Shown piece by piece: positions 6,594-8,937 of a stretch of 8,937 bases of DNA. Source of the DNA: Candidatus Delongbacteria bacterium (GTDB taxonomy: Bacteria; Bacteroidota; Bacteroidia; Bacteroidales; ML635J-15); the NCBI GenBank assembly GCA_027858215.1, contig JAQIDD010000048.1, positions 1 to 8,937 of the forward strand. The letters are read 5' to 3'. A program made the translations under genes and the position numbers. The number at the start of each line of letters is the position of its first letter. The first letter of the stretch is position 1. The notes beneath the pieces were generated by a model. That model saw nothing but the letters and a program-made list of their open reading frames with translations, did no database searches and was not told the origin of the DNA.

Positions 6594-8396
6594 TTATTTG
6601 TTTTTGTTCTGAATGAAATTATCTATCCCTACTGCTGCCTTGTGTCCGTTGGCAATGCCATGGATCACATCAGGTCCTTCGATGATATCACCACCGATGA
6701 ACAACCAGTCAACAGCCGACTGGAAGTTTTTGTTGACTTTGATGCGGCCACGTTCAGTGTATTCAAGATCGACCTTGATGTCTTCGGTGATGTAGGAGAG
6801 GTTGGCTCCCTGACCGATAGACTCAATCACCATATCACCGGGGAAGAAATCGGTATCTTCGTTATCAAATTCGGGTGCGAATTTTCCCTCTTTGTTAAAT
6901 ACAGAGAGACATTTCTGCACTGTCAGGCCTTTTACCTTGCCATCTTCAATTACAATTTCGGTTGGCCCCCATCCGGGGCGGATATCGGCGTTTTCTTCCC
7001 GGGCCTCTACGATTTCTTCGCGGTCGGCCGGCATGATGTCTTCGGATTCCAGTGATGTTGTGATGACCTGTACCTTGCCGAATTGCTGGTTCTGCAGACG
7101 CGCCATGGAGCGGGTGATATCCATAGCCACATTTCCACCACCAATTACAACGATGCGTTCTTTTACAGGCACTTCTTTGCCCAGCGTAATATCACGCAAC
7201 AGGTCAGCAGCCTGATAGGAGTCTTCGTGATCGGTTCCAGGTATGCGCGTACTGCGACCATCGTGCAAGCCGGTAGCAGCAAAGACAGCGTCGTAATCTT
7301 TCTGGAGTTGCTCCATGCTGATGTCTTTGCCGATACGCGTGTTGTACTGTATCTCAGCACCCAGCTCCAGGATAAAGTTGATGTCTTTGTCAAGCTGATC
7401 GTAGGGGAGACGGTATTCAGGGATGCCATAGCGCATCATACCACCGGCCTGTGGCAGGGCTTCAAATATTTTAACCTGATAACCCATGTTTCGCAGGTAA
7501 TATGCAGCGGATAAACCGGCAGGTCCGGCTCCGATGATGGCCACTTTGCTCTCCTTGTTTTCTATGCTGTCCATCTCGAGCACCTGTTTGTATTCGTCGC
7601 TTTCTACCTGATCAGCAATGTAACGTTTCAGCCAGCGAATGGAAATCGGTTCACCACGGTGTCCCATTGCACAGACGGTTTCACATTTGTGGGTGCAGAT
7701 GCGTCCGCAAATCTCTGGCAGCGGGTTGGTTTCGTAAAGCTTTTTAAAACCGGCCTCAATATCGTCTTCGCGTATGGCTGCGATGTACTCGGGAATACCC
7801 ATGTGAGCAGGGCAGGTTGCGGTACATAAGCCACATTCGATACAACGGTCAGCTTCTTTTTGTGCTTCTTCTTTGGAATATCCCTGTACAAGTTCCACAA
7901 AACTCTTATCCCTGTCTTCAGGGGCGAGTTCAGGCATGTGTACACGTTTACGCTCGTTGAAATCGTAATTGTCACCGGGACGTGTCCAGCCGAGTTCGTT
8001 GTCATCCCAGTGTTTTTTGTCCACCCCGGGGATGAATTTAAAAACTTCGGGATCTTCGTCCACCCAGGTGTATTCGTTGGACATTTTCAGCGAATCAGTA
8101 GAACAAATATCCACGCAAAGTGCACACCAGCAGCAGCGGCCATAATCCAACATGGGTCGCAGTCCGCTGTCGCCATCGGTGGTTTCAATGCCCTCGACCG
8201 GCACCAGGCTGATGGCTTCGTTTTCACAAATGGTGGAACAGGCACCACAGCCGATGCATTCTTCAACATCGTTCTGGTGAAAGCCTCTGTATCGTGGAGC
8301 TCCGGGTCTGTCATTCAATGGATCTTTTACCGTTACCGGATCTTTCAGCACATTACTCCATGCGGAGAAGGGTTTTATGATATCTTTTAGGGACAT
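6594..8396 (-). CDS. Iron-sulphur FAD/NAD(P) oxidoreductase, ferredoxin-GltD/PreT fusion
   Basis: This 600-residue electron-transfer flavoprotein is built like the small subunit of glutamate synthase or PreT with an added ferredoxin domain. In order: a 2x[4Fe-4S] ferredoxin-like domain with C47xxC50xxC53xxxC57 and C88xxC91xxC94xxxC98; a linker; the GltD-type Cys region C185xxC188xxC191xxxC195-P and C230/C234/C238/C242; the FAD motif GAGPAGLSAAYYL (289-301); PQAGGMMRYGIPEYRLP (315-331); the NAD(P) site VIGGGNVAMDITR (417-429); and the C-terminal FAD contact FIGGDIIEGPDVIHGIANG (566-584). It probably oxidises NAD(P)H, or reduces NAD(P), through FAD and four Fe-S clusters. It is the first gene of an operon with the DHOD-like gene. 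No glutamate synthase large subunit is in view, so a role in GOGAT is not supported. A split pyrimidine-reductase-like complex is a possible alternative, not shown. Confidence 0.87.
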   Translation of the reverse strand: MSLKDIIKPFSAWSNVLKDPVTVKDPLNDRPGAPRYRGFHQNDVEECIGCGACSTICENEAISLVPVEGIETTDGDSGLRPMLDYGRCCWCALCVDICSTDSLKMSNEYTWVDEDPEVFKFIPGVDKKHWDDNELGWTRPGDNYDFNERKRVHMPELAPEDRDKSFVELVQGYSKEEAQKEADRCIECGLCTATCPAHMGIPEYIAAIREDDIEAGFKKLYETNPLPEICGRICTHKCETVCAMGHRGEPISIRWLKRYIADQVESDEYKQVLEMDSIENKESKVAIIGAGPAGLSAAYYLRNMGYQVKIFEALPQAGGMMRYGIPEYRLPYDQLDKDINFILELGAEIQYNTRIGKDISMEQLQKDYDAVFAATGLHDGRSTRIPGTDHEDSYQAADLLRDITLGKEVPVKERIVVIGGGNVAMDITRSMARLQNQQFGKVQVITTSLESEDIMPADREEIVEAREENADIRPGWGPTEIVIEDGKVKGLTVQKCLSVFNKEGKFAPEFDNEDTDFFPGDMVIESIGQGANLSYITEDIKVDLEYTERGRIKVNKNFQSAVDWLFIGGDIIEGPDVIHGIANGHKAAVGIDNFIQNKNK

Positions 8397-8568
8397 TTTT
8401 GTATGATTTTCAAATGATTTATTTCGATTGATATGTGATGTATTTTATTGTATTCATTATTCTATATTCAAGGTTTAAAGTTTGAAGTTCGAAGTTCGAG
8501 GTTTGAATGTTTGGCATAGTCTTACCGGATTATTAAAGTTTAGCTAAAGTACACCTTTATTAAAATAT
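8397..8568. other. AT-rich spacer upstream of the oxidoreductase operon
   Basis: This 172-bp non-coding gap should contain the promoter of the oxidoreductase operon, unless that operon is read through from the S23-family gene. I found no clear TTTG/TAnnTTTG promoter on the minus strand. It holds the heptamer repeat described separately and a perfect 10-bp palindrome TTTAGCTAAA at 8539-8548, about 140 bp upstream of the oxidoreductase start, which could be an operator or chance. Confidence 0.4.
8466..8507. repeat. Degenerate 7-bp tandem repeat, six units
   Basis: Six consecutive heptamers read on the plus strand: ATTCAAG, GTTTAAA, GTTTGAA, GTTCGAA, GTTCGAG, GTTTGAA (8466-8507, no gaps). The consensus is GTTYGAA, centred on a TTCGAA-like palindrome. 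It lies between the S23-family gene and the oxidoreductase operon. The unit is far too short and has no spacers, so it is not a CRISPR. It is a microsatellite-like array of unknown function. Confidence 0.75.
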
Positions 8569-8937
8569 TTATTTTGTAACCTTTTTTACTTTCCTTTTTG
8601 ATGTTCTTAAATAATTTGAAAAAGTGCTTAGTTTTCGTGATTCCTGTAGCAAATCATTTTTCAACTCGTTGAATTCATCTTCGTTAATATAATCTCTGTC
8701 AAATGCACGGTAAGCTTGAGATCGACATTCACCGCATGATCCTTTTGAAATGGATAAAAAGTAGATAAATTCTTTGTTCCCTTCACGTTCAAAACCTTCT
8801 GCAATATTATCCATAATCGAGCCGCTTGATCTGAGGATTTGATCTCTAAGTGAAAAATCTTTCCAGAAAGCTTCCTTTTTAGTAAGCAGGAATACTTTTT
8901 TGCAAATTTCTCTGGCTTCCTGCCAGACTTCCAAATC
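8569..8937 (-). CDS. Four-helix-bundle protein (23S rRNA IVP/S23 family), 5' end missing
   Basis: This belongs to the S23 or 'four helix bundle' family, first seen encoded in intervening sequences of 23S rRNA genes and related to the Avd accessory protein of diversity-generating retroelements. The visible 122 residues begin with DLEVWQEAREI, the usual family opening, so only the start codon and a few residues lie beyond the right edge. A TTG at 8934 is in frame but is probably the internal Leu of that motif rather than the start. Further family marks are LRSSGSIMDNIAEGFERE (35-52) and KEFIYFLSISKGSCGE (55-70), followed by an amphipathic helix and a Lys-rich tail ending in TAA. No rRNA gene and no reverse transcriptase is visible nearby, so it is a stand-alone member whose job is not known. 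The family assignment is firm. Confidence 0.88.
   Translation of the reverse strand, partial: DLEVWQEAREICKKVFLLTKKEAFWKDFSLRDQILRSSGSIMDNIAEGFEREGNKEFIYFLSISKGSCGECRSQAYRAFDRDYINEDEFNELKNDLLQESRKLSTFSNYLRTSKRKVKKVTK

Noticed and set aside
7860..8390. Plus-strand ORF of 176 codons
   Set aside because: It is a shadow of the ferredoxin-GltD fusion gene on the other strand, whose Cys motifs and cofactor sites are unambiguous.
6594..8396. Annotation as glutamate synthase small subunit (gltD)
   Set aside because: The fold matches, but there is an extra N-terminal ferredoxin domain and the partner gene is DHOD-like rather than gltB, so the name would mislead.
8466..8507. Tandem heptamers as a CRISPR-like array
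   Set aside because: Units are only 7 bp with no spacers between them, and no cas gene is nearby.

Overview
The window looks like a piece of a Bacteroidota chromosome (my best guess is Bacteroidales/Marinilabiliales-like). It is moderately AT-rich, has no obvious Shine-Dalgarno sequences, carries a 'four helix bundle' (23S-IVP/S23 family) gene and a TTCGAA-type heptamer repeat, and pairs a dihydroorotate-dehydrogenase-like gene with a GltD/PreT-like oxidoreductase gene. This assignment rests on gene families and overall style, not on a marker gene.

Left third (1-4417, minus strand): a two-gene operon for a membrane-tethered Mre11/Rad50 (SbcD/SbcC) type nuclease complex of the YhaO/YhaN kind. 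The upstream gene (4417-3116) is an Mre11-like metallophosphoesterase with all metal-binding motifs. Its stop overlaps the start of the downstream gene by 4 bases (ATGA). The downstream gene is a long SMC/Rad50-like ATPase that is still open at the left edge (at least 1039 codons). It has a hydrophobic hairpin in the middle of its coiled coil, where Rad50 would carry a zinc hook.

Middle (4418-5595): a divergent spacer, then arfB (4649-5068, plus strand), a ribosome-rescue peptidyl-tRNA hydrolase with the GGQ motif. It is followed by about 530 bp with no convincing gene. That stretch is locally GC-rich, has several short hairpins, and contains a large imperfect palindrome (arms about 5159-5250 and 5291-5380) with detectable similarity between the arms even when they are translated. 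I regard it as a possible mobile or structured repeat element.

Right part (5596-8396, minus strand): a two-gene operon with an 11-bp gap. The first gene encodes a 600-residue iron-sulphur flavoprotein (ferredoxin-like domain plus GltD/PreT-like FAD and NAD(P) domains). The second encodes a 328-residue FMN-type dihydroorotate-dehydrogenase-like protein without the usual catalytic Cys/Ser loop. Together they contain the modules of dihydropyrimidine dehydrogenase, but in a different order and with a divergent active site, so the substrate is unknown.

Right edge: an intergenic spacer with a six-unit degenerate 7-bp tandem repeat (8466-8507), then the 3' part of an S23-family four-helix-bundle gene whose start lies beyond the window.
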